Assembly (NCBI GenBank): GCA_031213475.1
Contig: JARUPZ010000010.1
Location: 6,612,776-6,676,775 of the forward strand
Direction: 5' to 3'
DNA length: 64,000 nt
Origin: Nereocystis luetkeana
Taxonomy: Eukaryota; Sar; Phaeophyceae; Laminariales; Laminariaceae
Both the position numbers and the translations under genes were made by a program. The notes beneath the pieces are model-generated. The model searched no databases and was not told where the DNA came from. It worked only from the letters and a program-made list of their open reading frames with translations. This document shows positions 63,901-64,000 of this stretch, one piece after another; the stretch's first letter is position 1; each line of letters begins with the position of its first letter.

Positions 63901-64000
63901 TACAAAGGCAAGGGCGCAGAAGACGATTACCATTATGTTGTTGCTGATGCCGTTAGACGACGCGTTATCGAAACTGTCACCGGACTCCCCTTCCCCCTCC

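Overview
The window is nuclear DNA from a eukaryote with large, intron-rich genes. Coding exons are short (50-320 bp, except one 1.9 kb Gly-rich exon). They are separated by introns of 0.3-4 kb packed with microsatellites, homopolymers and small fold-back repeats. Splice sites are of the GTGAGT/GTAAGA...CAG type. I saw no rRNA, tRNA, CRISPR or bacterial-type operon. The style (moderate GC, long repeat-filled introns, Mx-like dynamin, LAMMER kinase) fits an algal or other stramenopile-like protist, perhaps a brown alga, but the lineage is inference.

Three genes could be reconstructed by joining exons whose phases agree. (1) On the minus strand, 32721 down to 5842, lies a 22-exon gene for a dynamin-superfamily GTPase of the Mx/DRP type, 3252 nt or 1083 aa. 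All 21 junctions are phase-consistent, and it has a start and a stop. It carries GTPase, stalk and GED regions, then an unusual 360-residue tail with poly-Gln, a UBA (ubiquitin-binding) domain and repeated LF-type short motifs. (2) On the plus strand, from at least 44009 to 56267, lies a CLK/LAMMER dual-specificity kinase. It has a 1.9 kb Gly/Arg/Ser-rich exon and six kinase exons. Its first exon was not found, and the Gly-rich exon has one apparent frame slip at a 12-G run. (3) On the minus strand, 61405 to 57510, lies a tentative three-exon gene for a 71-residue protein with a mitochondrial-presequence-like start.

Layout: 1-2420 is GC-rich, degenerate and repetitive sequence without a recognisable gene. 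2420-5500 is intergenic with repeats. 5500-5790 is a tandem repeat just past the dynamin stop. 5842-32721 is the dynamin gene. 32722-44008 is repeat-rich sequence between the divergent dynamin and kinase genes, with a 0.75 kb near-perfect fold-back and a 0.8 kb CTGT array. 44009-56267 is the kinase. 57510-61405 is the small gene. 61406-64000 is repeats, dominated by a minisatellite of about 72 bp.

Repeats form several families, each with multiple copies in this window: three small terminal-inverted-repeat (MITE-like) families, a SINE-like family whose copies all end in a poly(C) tract, a GATC-rich element, and a very frequent TACCAGGTA/TACCTGGTA motif. The end of one dynamin exon and the end of the kinase coding sequence have both been copied downstream at a spacing near 150 bp. 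Two introns, one in each large gene, appear to use GC-AG rather than GT-AG ends.
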